NCBI GenBank assembly: GCA_018830885.1
Contig: JAHJRI010000234.1
Span: 1-59,188 of the forward strand
DNA from: a bacterium
GTDB lineage: Bacteria; SAR324; XYD2-FULL-50-16
Reading direction: 5' to 3'
Length of the DNA: 59,188 bases
This document shows positions 51,321 to 58,882 of the stretch, piece by piece; position 1 is the first letter of the stretch, and each line of letters opens with the position of its first letter. The notes beneath the pieces were generated by a model. That model made no database searches, was not told the origin of the DNA, and was given only the letters and a program-made list of their open reading frames with translations. The position numbers were made by a program, and so were the translations under genes.

Positions 51321-52336
51321 TTCTGAATCCATGGATTCTGACATTGTTGACCGGCCATGGGACACTGTTTTTTGTGTTTACGCTGGCAACCATAAACGCA
51401 TGGTGGATTTTCAGGGGCTGGGATTTTAACGCCAGCAGTGAAAAACAGTATCGACTGGAGAAGCGGACCTATCTCGTTTCCAGCGTGATGAACCTGACCC
51501 TGGTGATTCAGATGCTGATGCTGGTGCTGATGGTCATGGCCGCGGATGAACTTGCAAAAACACTGCCCGGAGCCATGTGCGCAACCGGAACCCTGTCTTC
51601 CAACGAGTATGGCTTCCCCCTGCTGCTGGTGAAAATCGGTTCGTTTTTTATCTATTTTGTCTGGCTGGTTCTGAACCTGCTGGATAATCAGCTGGAAACA
51701 TATCCACTGGTGCGGGCAAAATACCTGGCGCTGGTTTTCATCTATCCGGTCATGGTCTCGGAAACGGTGTTGCTGCTGCTGTTCACTGTTCATCTGGACC
51801 CGACCAGGATTACCTCCTGCTGCGGTTCGATCTACAATGAATCATCCGCAGGCCTGGGCGGAACCATGGCGGGGTCATCACCTGTTCTGACACTGGCGCT
51901 TTTTTTTACTGCTGTCCTGGCTATTCTCGTCTGGTACGGCATGGAACAGACCCGGGGGACCCATCCCACGGTAAAAAAGGGGGTTCTGGAAATAGGGCTC
52001 TGGATATGGCTGTTTATGAGCGCCCTGCTGACAGTCATATCATTCATCAGCACCTATATTTACGAAATGCTGTCTCATAAATGCCCATTCTGTTTTCTCA
52101 AACAGGAGTATTTCTATATCGGGGTGCCGCTTTACCTGTTTCTCTTTCTGGCAACGGCCACCGGGCTGACGAAGGGGGTGCTGCAGTGGCTGGGTGCGGA
52201 GGGCCAGCTGGGAGAAAAAGCGGCCCGCTTCAGACAAAAAATGGGACAGATGTCCATCGTCTGCCTGCTGGCTTATATCGTTGTCGGGTATGCACCCTTT
52301 ATTATCTATTTTCTCAGGACCGGACGGACCATCTGA
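51317..52336 (+). CDS. Polytopic membrane protein with CPxC motif, partner of the second ABC module
   Basis: A 339-residue protein with about eight helices (LTGHGTLFFVFTLATINAW, LVIQMLMLVLMVMAADEL, IGSFFIYFVWLVLNLL and others). Two cysteine sites stand out: ITSCCGSIYN between helices and HKCPFCFLKQEYF near the C-terminal helices, likely on the periplasmic side. Such cysteines could bind Cu(I) or exchange thiols with the TlpA-like protein. It overlaps the ATPase gene by four bases and is the last gene before a terminator-like hairpin. I do not recognise a named family. Confidence 0.75.
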   Translation: MILNPWILTLLTGHGTLFFVFTLATINAWWIFRGWDFNASSEKQYRLEKRTYLVSSVMNLTLVIQMLMLVLMVMAADELAKTLPGAMCATGTLSSNEYGFPLLLVKIGSFFIYFVWLVLNLLDNQLETYPLVRAKYLALVFIYPVMVSETVLLLLFTVHLDPTRITSCCGSIYNESSAGLGGTMAGSSPVLTLALFFTAVLAILVWYGMEQTRGTHPTVKKGVLEIGLWIWLFMSALLTVISFISTYIYEMLSHKCPFCFLKQEYFYIGVPLYLFLFLATATGLTKGVLQWLGAEGQLGEKAARFRQKMGQMSIVCLLAYIVVGYAPFIIYFLRTGRTI

Positions 52337-52339
52337 AAC

Positions 52340-52374
52340 CCGGACCTGACATCGGGTCTGGTCTATTTATTATT
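52340..52374 (+). terminator. Probable intrinsic terminator after the second ABC module
   Basis: CCGGACC (52340-52346) and GGTCTGG (52355-52361) form a seven-base stem with one G-T pair around an eight-base loop, followed at once by the T-rich tail TCTATTTATTATT. It lies three bases after the stop codon of the CPxC membrane protein. Confidence 0.55.
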
Positions 52375-52462
52375 GATTTAACACAGTAAACCGTGTCCTC
52401 TGGGCACGGAGAAGTTCGATTGGCTTAGCCGTGAAATTTTTTTATTTTTTTAAAGGAGGTGC

Positions 52463-53014
52463 ATGGACCAAACCAACAGAACCGCCAGACTGAATCCAAG
52501 TCAGATCCGGCTGCTCGGGTTCATCCTGCTGTGGCTGGTATTTGGCGGTTGCAGCAGCGGACCAGCCAGTGGTCCCCGGATCATCGAGTCCCACAAGGAG
52601 TGCCCTCTGTGTGGGATGTACCCGGCAAAATACCCGCTCTTCAACTGCCAGATCATATTTGAGGATGGCAGTTATGAAGCCTTTGACAGCGCAGCAGGTT
52701 TGCTGGTCTATCTGTATTTCCCAGATAAAACAGGGTTCCCGGTGAAAAAAACTCGGCAGGTTTTCTTTAAGGACTATCTTTATGAAAAGTGGATTGATGC
52801 GAATACCACCTGGTTTGTGATGGGATCTGAAATCCTGGGGCCGATGGGTATCGAATTTCTGCCTGTCAGCGATAGGCGGCTGGCCCTGGAAGTTCAGAAA
52901 CAGGAAAAAGGGGCCGCCATCGTTTCCTTTCTGGAAATCGATCGGGCTTTCATGGTGAAAGCAGCGGAGAACGGGTGGCTTCATTTTCTGGCCAGAAAAC
53001 TGGTGCTTGAATAG
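52463..53014 (+). CDS. NosL-like copper lipoprotein (third paralogue)
   Basis: A 183-residue lipoprotein with signal and lipobox (LLWLVFGGCSSG). The NosL domain has the copper motif ECPLCGMYPAKYPLF, then FEDGSYEAFDSAAGLLVYLY, TWFVMGSEILGPMGIEFLPV and a final helix. It is clearly related to the protein encoded at 48452-49009 (shared GSxxLGPMG) but has a lipid anchor. AAGGAGGTG just before the ATG is a near-perfect ribosome site, suggesting strong expression. A hairpin with T-tail separates it from the ABC genes, so it may have its own promoter. Confidence 0.85.
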   Translation: MDQTNRTARLNPSQIRLLGFILLWLVFGGCSSGPASGPRIIESHKECPLCGMYPAKYPLFNCQIIFEDGSYEAFDSAAGLLVYLYFPDKTGFPVKKTRQVFFKDYLYEKWIDANTTWFVMGSEILGPMGIEFLPVSDRRLALEVQKQEKGAAIVSFLEIDRAFMVKAAENGWLHFLARKLVLE

Positions 53015-53067
53015 CGGGGTGACGGCGTTTGATGTCATTGACAGTGTTTATATCGAGATCGTGATTC

Positions 53068-53628
53068 ATGAATAAACTGCTTTGTTTACTGTTTGTCTGC
53101 TTGCTCTGCCTGTCGTCATGCAAAAAAGGAAACAGAGAGCAGCTGCCTGTTGATTTTGTCTGGGATCGGGTTGTCTGCGAAGAGTGTAAAATGGCTCTGA
53201 GTGACCCCCATTACTCCGCCCAGGTGATTGACCCGGATGGAAACCCTTACTATTTTGATGACATCGGGTGCGCCATCCTCTGGCTGAGACGGCAGCCCTG
53301 GCAAAAAAAGGCGCGTACCTGGGTCAATGACGTTCATACCAAAGAATGGATTGATGCGGAAAAGGCCAGCTGGATGTATGGGGACCCCAAAACACCCATG
53401 GGATATGGATTTTCAGCGACTCTGCAACCGGTTAAGAAACCAATGACATTTGAGACGGTTAAAAAATGGATGTATATCGGAAAAACCCTGGTCAGAGAAA
53501 ATACCGCCAGACATCTGGGGTTGGATAATCAGTCTCCGGTTACTGTCGGACCATCCCTGAAACGGTCGACACCGGAGAACACCCTTGAAAACAGAAAAAA
53601 AAATGAAAGAACCCAACCAAAAAAATAG
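53068..53628 (+). CDS. NosL-like copper lipoprotein (fourth paralogue, divergent)
   Basis: A 186-residue lipoprotein with lipobox LCLSSC. The NosL motif is changed to VVCEECKMALSDPHY, with CxxC and Met kept. YYFDDIGCAILWLRRQPW and WMYGDPKTPMGYGFSA follow, matching NosL and distant YcjX-like or NosL/McoC relatives. The C-terminal 50 residues are basic and low in complexity (LENRKKNERTQPKK) and overlap the start region of nosG. The sequence is closer to the small NosL-like proteins found beside NosG/NosH than to the other copies here. It probably binds copper in the periplasm. Confidence 0.8.
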   Translation: MNKLLCLLFVCLLCLSSCKKGNREQLPVDFVWDRVVCEECKMALSDPHYSAQVIDPDGNPYYFDDIGCAILWLRRQPWQKKARTWVNDVHTKEWIDAEKASWMYGDPKTPMGYGFSATLQPVKKPMTFETVKKWMYIGKTLVRENTARHLGLDNQSPVTVGPSLKRSTPENTLENRKKNERTQPKK

Positions 53629-54493
53629 TATCAGCCGGCGACGGTTTCTGCAAACATCCACGGTGGTCGCTGTCGGTGGCGCGGTGGTCTTCGGCGCCAT
53701 CAGTGTTCCCCTCCTCAGACGCAAGCATAAACTGCTGCGGCCGCCTGGAGCACTGGACGAAGACGCTTTTCTGGCATCATGCATCAAATGTGGGCAATGC
53801 CTGCAGGTTTGTCCGCCACAGGTCATTGAACTGGCCGGGATCAGCCAGGGGTTTGGCATTGGAACCCCCTATATTATCCCCAGGCAGGGAGGCTGTATCT
53901 TATGCAAGGGTCTTCCCTGCGTCCTGGCCTGCCCGACTGGAGCTCTCGATCACCATATTTCGGAAGGCAAGGAAGCAAAGATGGGGCTGGCGGTGATCAG
54001 TCAACCCGAAACCTGTCTCTCTATTCTGGGAATCAACGATCTTGTTTTCAGACTGGAGAAACTGGCAAAAACAGAATCCAGTGAAAAGCCAGCGGTGGAA
54101 TTGAAACAGATTGTGGGCAAGCTGCTGCAGCGGCTCAACCCGGAAGAGATAAAAAAGCTGGAAGATCATACCGGGCTGACAGGGCTGGGGGAGACAGCCG
54201 GCCATGTGCTGCAGGACAAGTTGATGAATGATCAGCTGCAGTGGTTGACCGCGTTTGTCAAAAAATCGGCCCAGGCAGAGCGTGCCTGCCGAATCTGTCT
54301 GGAAGAGTGTCCCATCAAGGATCAACAGACAATCCGCTTTATCCAGAAGCCGGGGTCAACAGACGGCAGGGATGAAATCTGGCCCATCGTTCAGGAGACC
54401 TGTGTCGGCTGCGGTCTGTGCGAGGAGAAATGTCCGACAACAACAGCATCGATAACCATCACGCCCAGACTGAAATGGTCGGGGTCAGCATAA
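53585..54493 (+). CDS. nosG: NosG (NapG-type Tat-exported ferredoxin)
   Basis: A 302-residue periplasmic ferredoxin with a Tat signal (SRRRFLQTSTVVAVGG). Four cluster sites are visible: CIKCGQCLQVCP, CILCKGLPCVLACP, ACRICLEECP and CVGCGLCEEKCP. Between the second and third sites is an extra helical stretch of roughly 95 residues (AVELKQIVGKLLQRLNPEEI and following) that normal NapG lacks. Start: TTG 53585 has GGAG at good distance; ATG 53603 has none, so TTG is preferred with caution. With NosH it forms a menaquinol-oxidising path toward NosZ in clade II systems. It overlaps the upstream nosL-like gene. Confidence 0.85.
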   Translation: MKTEKKMKEPNQKNSISRRRFLQTSTVVAVGGAVVFGAISVPLLRRKHKLLRPPGALDEDAFLASCIKCGQCLQVCPPQVIELAGISQGFGIGTPYIIPRQGGCILCKGLPCVLACPTGALDHHISEGKEAKMGLAVISQPETCLSILGINDLVFRLEKLAKTESSEKPAVELKQIVGKLLQRLNPEEIKKLEDHTGLTGLGETAGHVLQDKLMNDQLQWLTAFVKKSAQAERACRICLEECPIKDQQTIRFIQKPGSTDGRDEIWPIVQETCVGCGLCEEKCPTTTASITITPRLKWSGSA

Positions 54494-54547
54494 AAGGGAC
54501 ACTTAGTGTTATCCATCCTGACAACCGTGTAAAAATAAATATAAAAG

Positions 54548-55435
54548 ATGAAAACTGATATACAAAAACCAAAGGTCAAAACCTTCCGGGGACCTGGCAA
54601 ACGAAAGGAGAACACGCCCCAGTCCGGTCATGCAGCGCATAAATGGCGTAATATTCGCTGGGGAGTACTGCTTTTTTTCAATTTCCTCTTTTTTGCTTCA
54701 TTCTTTTTCGATATCCAGGTGCTTGAAGGCAGCTTAAGCGCGTCGCGCCTTTTCGGATTTCATCTGATCGATCCGCTGGCAGCCGCACAGGTCCTTCTGG
54801 CCAATAAAAACCTGCTGGTCAATCTGGTGATTGGGGTTGTGACGATTATCATTATTTATGTGGCCCTGGGTGGCAGGACCTTCTGCTCCTGGATTTGTCC
54901 CTATCACTGGCTGGCAGAGCTGGGAGAGAAAATCCATCTCATCCTGAAGGAAAAAAAAATAATCAAAGGTCACGCGTTTGATCGGAAAATCCGTTACTAT
55001 TTTATCCTGATTTTTGTTCTCCTGGCGCTGATAACGGGATATACGGTTTTTGAGACGATCAATCCGGTTGCCATCCTGAGTCGGTTTATTGTCTATGGCC
55101 CCTCCCTGATGCTGCTGTGGGTGCTGGCTATTCTCCTGTTTGAGGTTTTTTACAGCCGCAGGGCCTGGTGCCGTTATTTTTGCCCGGTGGGGGTTTCCTA
55201 CCAGTTGATCGGCTATGTGACGCCCCTGAGAATCAAATGGGACCCGGAAAAATGCTCGAACTGTAAACGGTGTCAGCAGGTGTGCCTGGTGCCCTTCGTT
55301 CTGACCAATACGGTGAACAAGGGCAAAGCGCTTTATGTTGATTCCGGGGCCTGCACCCGCTGTGGCTTGTGTATCGATATTTGTGACGACCAGGCGTTGA
55401 GTTACGGCTTGAAGTATCTTGATAAACTAATTTAG
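54548..55435 (+). CDS. nosH: NosH (NapH-type membrane ferredoxin)
   Basis: A 295-residue membrane protein with four helices (IRWGVLLFFNFLFFASFFFD, LLVNLVIGVVTIIIIYVAL, YYFILIFVLLALITGYTVF, SLMLLWVLAILLFEVFY), two CxxxCP motifs (CSWICPYHW and CRYFCPVGV) and two C-terminal cluster motifs (CSNCKRCQQVC and CTRCGLCIDIC). NapH/NosH oxidise menaquinol and pass electrons to NapG/NosG. The gene follows nosG by 54 bases. Together with alternative complex III it gives a second route of electrons into the N2O pathway. Confidence 0.9.
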   Translation: MKTDIQKPKVKTFRGPGKRKENTPQSGHAAHKWRNIRWGVLLFFNFLFFASFFFDIQVLEGSLSASRLFGFHLIDPLAAAQVLLANKNLLVNLVIGVVTIIIIYVALGGRTFCSWICPYHWLAELGEKIHLILKEKKIIKGHAFDRKIRYYFILIFVLLALITGYTVFETINPVAILSRFIVYGPSLMLLWVLAILLFEVFYSRRAWCRYFCPVGVSYQLIGYVTPLRIKWDPEKCSNCKRCQQVCLVPFVLTNTVNKGKALYVDSGACTRCGLCIDICDDQALSYGLKYLDKLI

Positions 55436-55494
55436 ATCGTGGTGCAAAATCCACTTATGGAAAACATGGGAGAATATGGTGAAAGGAGATTGAC

Positions 55495-55818
55495 ATGGGT
55501 AGATCTGCAAAATTTTTTATTCTGACAGTGACATTTTTCTTGATGCTCGTCCAATCCGCCTGGGCACTCGATGGGAAGAAACTATATACTGAAAAATTCT
55601 GTATCACCTGTCATGGCAAGCAAGGGGTTTCGGTAGCTCCAAATTATCCGAACCTGGCCGGACAGAATCTGGAGTATATGAAAAACCAGGTTGCCGATAT
55701 TATTGCCGGGAAACGAAAAACCAAGTTGACCCTGCTCATGACATCGAATCCCGTGGTGATGAACATCACCCCCGAGGAAACGTCAGCCATTGCAGAATAT
55801 CTGACAACAATGAAATAA
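55495..55818 (+). CDS. Small monohaem cytochrome c (NosC-like, cytochrome c553 type)
   Basis: A 107-residue class I cytochrome c. The signal peptide (FILTVTFFLMLVQSAWA) precedes the haem motif CITCHGKQGVS, the YPNLAGQNLEYMKNQ segment and the Met region TLLMTSNPVVMN. It is small and complete, as expected of a soluble electron shuttle between NosG/H or ActA/E and NosZ. AAAGGAG precedes the ATG. It ends the plus-strand nos run, 60 bases after nosH. Confidence 0.88.
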   Translation: MGRSAKFFILTVTFFLMLVQSAWALDGKKLYTEKFCITCHGKQGVSVAPNYPNLAGQNLEYMKNQVADIIAGKRKTKLTLLMTSNPVVMNITPEETSAIAEYLTTMK

Positions 55819-56012
55819 GAATTCACCCCGGTTTTTGGTTCCTGCTGCCGATGCGGCGTCAGGGACATTTCCTGGCCTGATGATGCACGCCTGCTACCCG
55901 CGGGAGCGCTAAAAGGGGGGCCGGCCCATACCAGACAGGGCATTCCGTGCTCGCGGTCCAGGTGCAGCAGAAGGGGAAGGAAATCCCACCATTCGATAAC
56001 TGACCGGCTTCT

Positions 56013-56633
56013 TTAGTTTGCCTGGTTTGACTCAGACAGCAGTTTAAGTACTGTCCGGGCAATGAAGTCCGGCGTGGTCTTGTATGGGTAGAGATAGCGG
56101 ATGATTCCCTTTTGATCGATCAGAAAAGAGTAGGAAGTATGATTGATAATATACGCATCGCCTGTGCCGAGAAATTTCTTACGGTACCGGATGACATATT
56201 TTTTAGCAACCACTGCCGTTTCTTTTTCGTCACCCCGGAGACCCAATATCCGGCTGTCAAATATACTCAGGTATTCAACCAGGCGCGTGCCCGTATCTCT
56301 TTCCGGATCCAGTGTCACATACAGTATCTGCACTTTCTGGGCTTTTTCTCCCAGCTGTTTCAGTGCATCTGCCATGACAAACAGGGTATTGGGGCAGATA
56401 TCGGGGCAGAAGGTATAGCCGAAATAGAGGATGACGATCTTCTTATTGAAGTCATTTAACTGAACGCGATGGCCATGCATGTCATCCAGGGTGAAATTTC
56501 CCCCAATCCTGGAAAACGATCGCAGCTTGATGGGCTTGGCATGAAGCACTCCCGTGAATGGGACCAGGAGTGACAAGAGCATCCAGAAAAAAGCGAACCG
56601 GTTGCTGAGAGCGTTGGCAGAGCGTTTTGTCAT
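56013..56633 (-). CDS. Sco/SenC-family copper and thiol protein
   Basis: A 206-residue exported protein with a hydrophobic N-terminus (RFAFFWMLLSLLVPFTGVL) and a thioredoxin-like Sco domain. The copper-binding CxxxC is in GYTFCPDICPNTL and the third ligand His in IINHTSYSFLID. Sco proteins insert copper into CuA centres of oxidases and, in some bacteria, of NosZ. No oxidase genes are near, so NosZ CuA is the likely client. It is convergent with the nos operon and divergent from the pentapeptide gene. Confidence 0.9.
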   Translation of the reverse strand: MTKRSANALSNRFAFFWMLLSLLVPFTGVLHAKPIKLRSFSRIGGNFTLDDMHGHRVQLNDFNKKIVILYFGYTFCPDICPNTLFVMADALKQLGEKAQKVQILYVTLDPERDTGTRLVEYLSIFDSRILGLRGDEKETAVVAKKYVIRYRKKFLGTGDAYIINHTSYSFLIDQKGIIRYLYPYKTTPDFIARTVLKLLSESNQAN

Positions 56634-56718
56634 TTCAGACGGGGAACAGGTCGAAGATCGTTTTTTGAACAGAAACCCTTAACGAATGATAATAGACCGA
56701 GTATAACGACAACGTCCT

Positions 56719-57492
56719 ATGAAAACAATTGTTTTTACATTAAAAAATCTGTTCTGGACAACCTGGATGGTGTTCTGGGCAGTCACGGTATCCGCGGGGC
56801 CTCTACCCAGGGGAGACTGTGGCTCCCCGCGGCCCCTGACAGACCTGCGTCACTGTAAATTCTGGGGGAATGACTTTGCAGGCAGAGACCTGCATGGTGT
56901 CAATCTGGATGGTGTCGATTTCAGGGGTGTCAATATGACTGGGTGCAACCTTTCCGGTGCCAGTGTTCAAAAAGCGGATTTAAGGTGGACCAATCTGGGG
57001 CGTTGTGACCTGACCCAGACGAATATGAGCGGCAGCAATCTCTTTCACACCAATTTTGACGGTTCCCTGTTGAATCACACCCTTCTGATCGAAGCCTATA
57101 TGTTCGGCGCATCCCTGAATGGCGTCAAAGCATCAAAAGCCGATTTTTCAAAGGCTTTCATGAAAGATATCAATATCTCTGACAGCACTGTGCTGGGCTG
57201 TACCTTCCGGCAGAGCTACATGATTCGCGCGGTGATGATCGGGTCCAACCTCTCCGGGTCATTTTTTAACGGCGCCAATCTGGTGGGCAGTGCCCTTGAG
57301 AACGCCAACCTGTCTGAAACGGATCTGACAGATGCCTTGTTCACCGGTGCGACATTCGATGCGACCCTTTTTTCCGGTGCTGATCTGAACAACACCAATC
57401 TAAAAGATGCCCTGTTTCACAATATGAATATGACCCATTTTAAAAAAGTAAAAAATCCCCCGGCACTGATACAAAAACGTTTCGGGAAGTGA
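56719..57492 (+). CDS. Exported pentapeptide-repeat protein
   Basis: A 257-residue protein with a signal peptide (WMVFWAVTVSAGPL) and about 35 pentapeptide repeats of A(D/N)LXX type, for example DLHGVNLDGVDFRGVNMTG and ANLVGSALENANLSETDLTD, forming a right-handed square helix of roughly 190 residues. Few are known in the periplasm and their function is usually unknown. It lies 85 bases from the divergent sco gene and may share its control region. The overall fold type (parallel beta solenoid) resembles NosD, but no sequence similarity is claimed. Confidence 0.85.
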   Translation: MKTIVFTLKNLFWTTWMVFWAVTVSAGPLPRGDCGSPRPLTDLRHCKFWGNDFAGRDLHGVNLDGVDFRGVNMTGCNLSGASVQKADLRWTNLGRCDLTQTNMSGSNLFHTNFDGSLLNHTLLIEAYMFGASLNGVKASKADFSKAFMKDINISDSTVLGCTFRQSYMIRAVMIGSNLSGSFFNGANLVGSALENANLSETDLTDALFTGATFDATLFSGADLNNTNLKDALFHNMNMTHFKKVKNPPALIQKRFGK

Positions 57493-57547
57493 CCCCCCAT
57501 GCGGTCCTAGGTGTCCGCCTCGTTGGAGCAGGCGGGTTCCGGGGATC

Positions 57548-58882
57548 CTACCAGTAGCTCAGGGCGTCCTCAAACATCCCGTGCAGGTCCTCCCAGCTGA
57601 TCTCTCTCGGTGCGTTATCGATGACCCGCTTCTGGGGGAAGGCCCCGTCTGTCAGTGCTTTCAGGTCTGCGGCTGTATAGCCGACCCCGCTGAGACCGTT
57701 GGGCATGTCGGTCTGGCGCATCATCTCGATTACCCGGTCCGCCAGGAGCCGCCCGGCGTCCGCCAGGGATGCCCCCCGGATGTCGGCGCCCATGGCATCC
57801 GCTGCAGCCATATGCCGCTCCGGACAGGCACTGGCGCAGAAGCGGAATACGGCCGGGGAATTGACAATGACCGAAATCCCATGGGGAACCATGGGATGAT
57901 CGATCGGCCAGCCGGCGGGCTGATAGTCCTTGACAAGACCGGCAACGGCGTATGACATGCCATGGGGTACATGACAGCCGGCGTTGCCGAATCCGATCCC
58001 GGCCAGGAGACTGGCAAACATCAATGATTCATAGTGATGATTCTGCGGCCGGTTGACTGCATCCACCAGGTTGGTGCCGACCCGGCGGATCGCTTCGAGA
58101 CAGCCGACATCGCTGTAGGGGTTGGCTCCCTGGCTCAGGGGCCGCTTACTGGAACCGGACGGGGCAGGTCGCCGGGTAAAGGGCCGCGCCGTGATGGACT
58201 CAATGGCATGGGAAAAGACGTCAAACCCGTTGGCGGCCATGACGTTTTTTGGCAGCGTTTTCAGGTTGTTCGGGTCGAGGATCCCCAGGTTCGGTTTTAG
58301 ATTAATGCTGGCGATACCGGTTTTGGCTTTCATCTCCAACAGGTCGAAGATGGCGATGCCTGTGCATTCGCTGGCGGTTCCGAAGGTGGTGGGACAGGCG
58401 ATATGGGGTTTCAGGGGTCCGGGGATGGGTTCAGCCCTGCCGATGGGGGCATTGACATAGGCCAGCAGGTCATTCGGATAGGTCGTGTAGAGATTGGCTG
58501 CCTTGCAGGTATCCATGACGGAACCGCCACCGACAGAAATAAACCCGTCAAATCGGCCCTCTGCTGCAAAAGCGGTCCCTGCCAGAAACGAGCGATCCGT
58601 CGGTTCGATCTCGGTTTCGGCGTAGACACCGGTATCGATGCCGGCCTTGCGCAGCGATTCCAGCACAAGGGCCAGGGGCTCCAGTTTGGCAACGGTGGCG
58701 TCAGTGAAGACGGCCACACGGCGCATGCCCATCGTTTTTGCATCGGTCCCGATCTCCGCAAGCGATCCCGGCCCGAATTTTACCAGGGGGGCAACAACTG
58801 AAAAGGCGGTCTCTCCACCCGGGGAAGGTTCGTAATAGTCAGCCAGACCCATGGCTGATTGCAGTTTATCCTGATGTGTCAT
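57548..58882 (-). CDS. Iron-containing alcohol dehydrogenase, hydroxyacid-oxoacid transhydrogenase-like
   Basis: A 444-residue enzyme of the Fe-ADH family, closest in motif and length to hydroxyacid-oxoacid transhydrogenase, which couples oxidation of 4-hydroxybutyrate to reduction of 2-oxoglutarate. Seen are the nucleotide-binding region ISVGGGSVMDTCKAANLY, CPTTFGTASECTGIAIFD, metal-ligand segments NGFDVFSHAIESI and GNAGCHVPHGMSYAVAG, and VPHGISVIV. ATG 58882 (MTHQDKLQSAMG) is chosen over an earlier ATG at 58951 that overlaps the palindromic repeat. It stands apart from the nos genes, and its substrate is not certain. Confidence 0.75.
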   Translation of the reverse strand: MTHQDKLQSAMGLADYYEPSPGGETAFSVVAPLVKFGPGSLAEIGTDAKTMGMRRVAVFTDATVAKLEPLALVLESLRKAGIDTGVYAETEIEPTDRSFLAGTAFAAEGRFDGFISVGGGSVMDTCKAANLYTTYPNDLLAYVNAPIGRAEPIPGPLKPHIACPTTFGTASECTGIAIFDLLEMKAKTGIASINLKPNLGILDPNNLKTLPKNVMAANGFDVFSHAIESITARPFTRRPAPSGSSKRPLSQGANPYSDVGCLEAIRRVGTNLVDAVNRPQNHHYESLMFASLLAGIGFGNAGCHVPHGMSYAVAGLVKDYQPAGWPIDHPMVPHGISVIVNSPAVFRFCASACPERHMAAADAMGADIRGASLADAGRLLADRVIEMMRQTDMPNGLSGVGYTAADLKALTDGAFPQKRVIDNAPREISWEDLHGMFEDALSYW

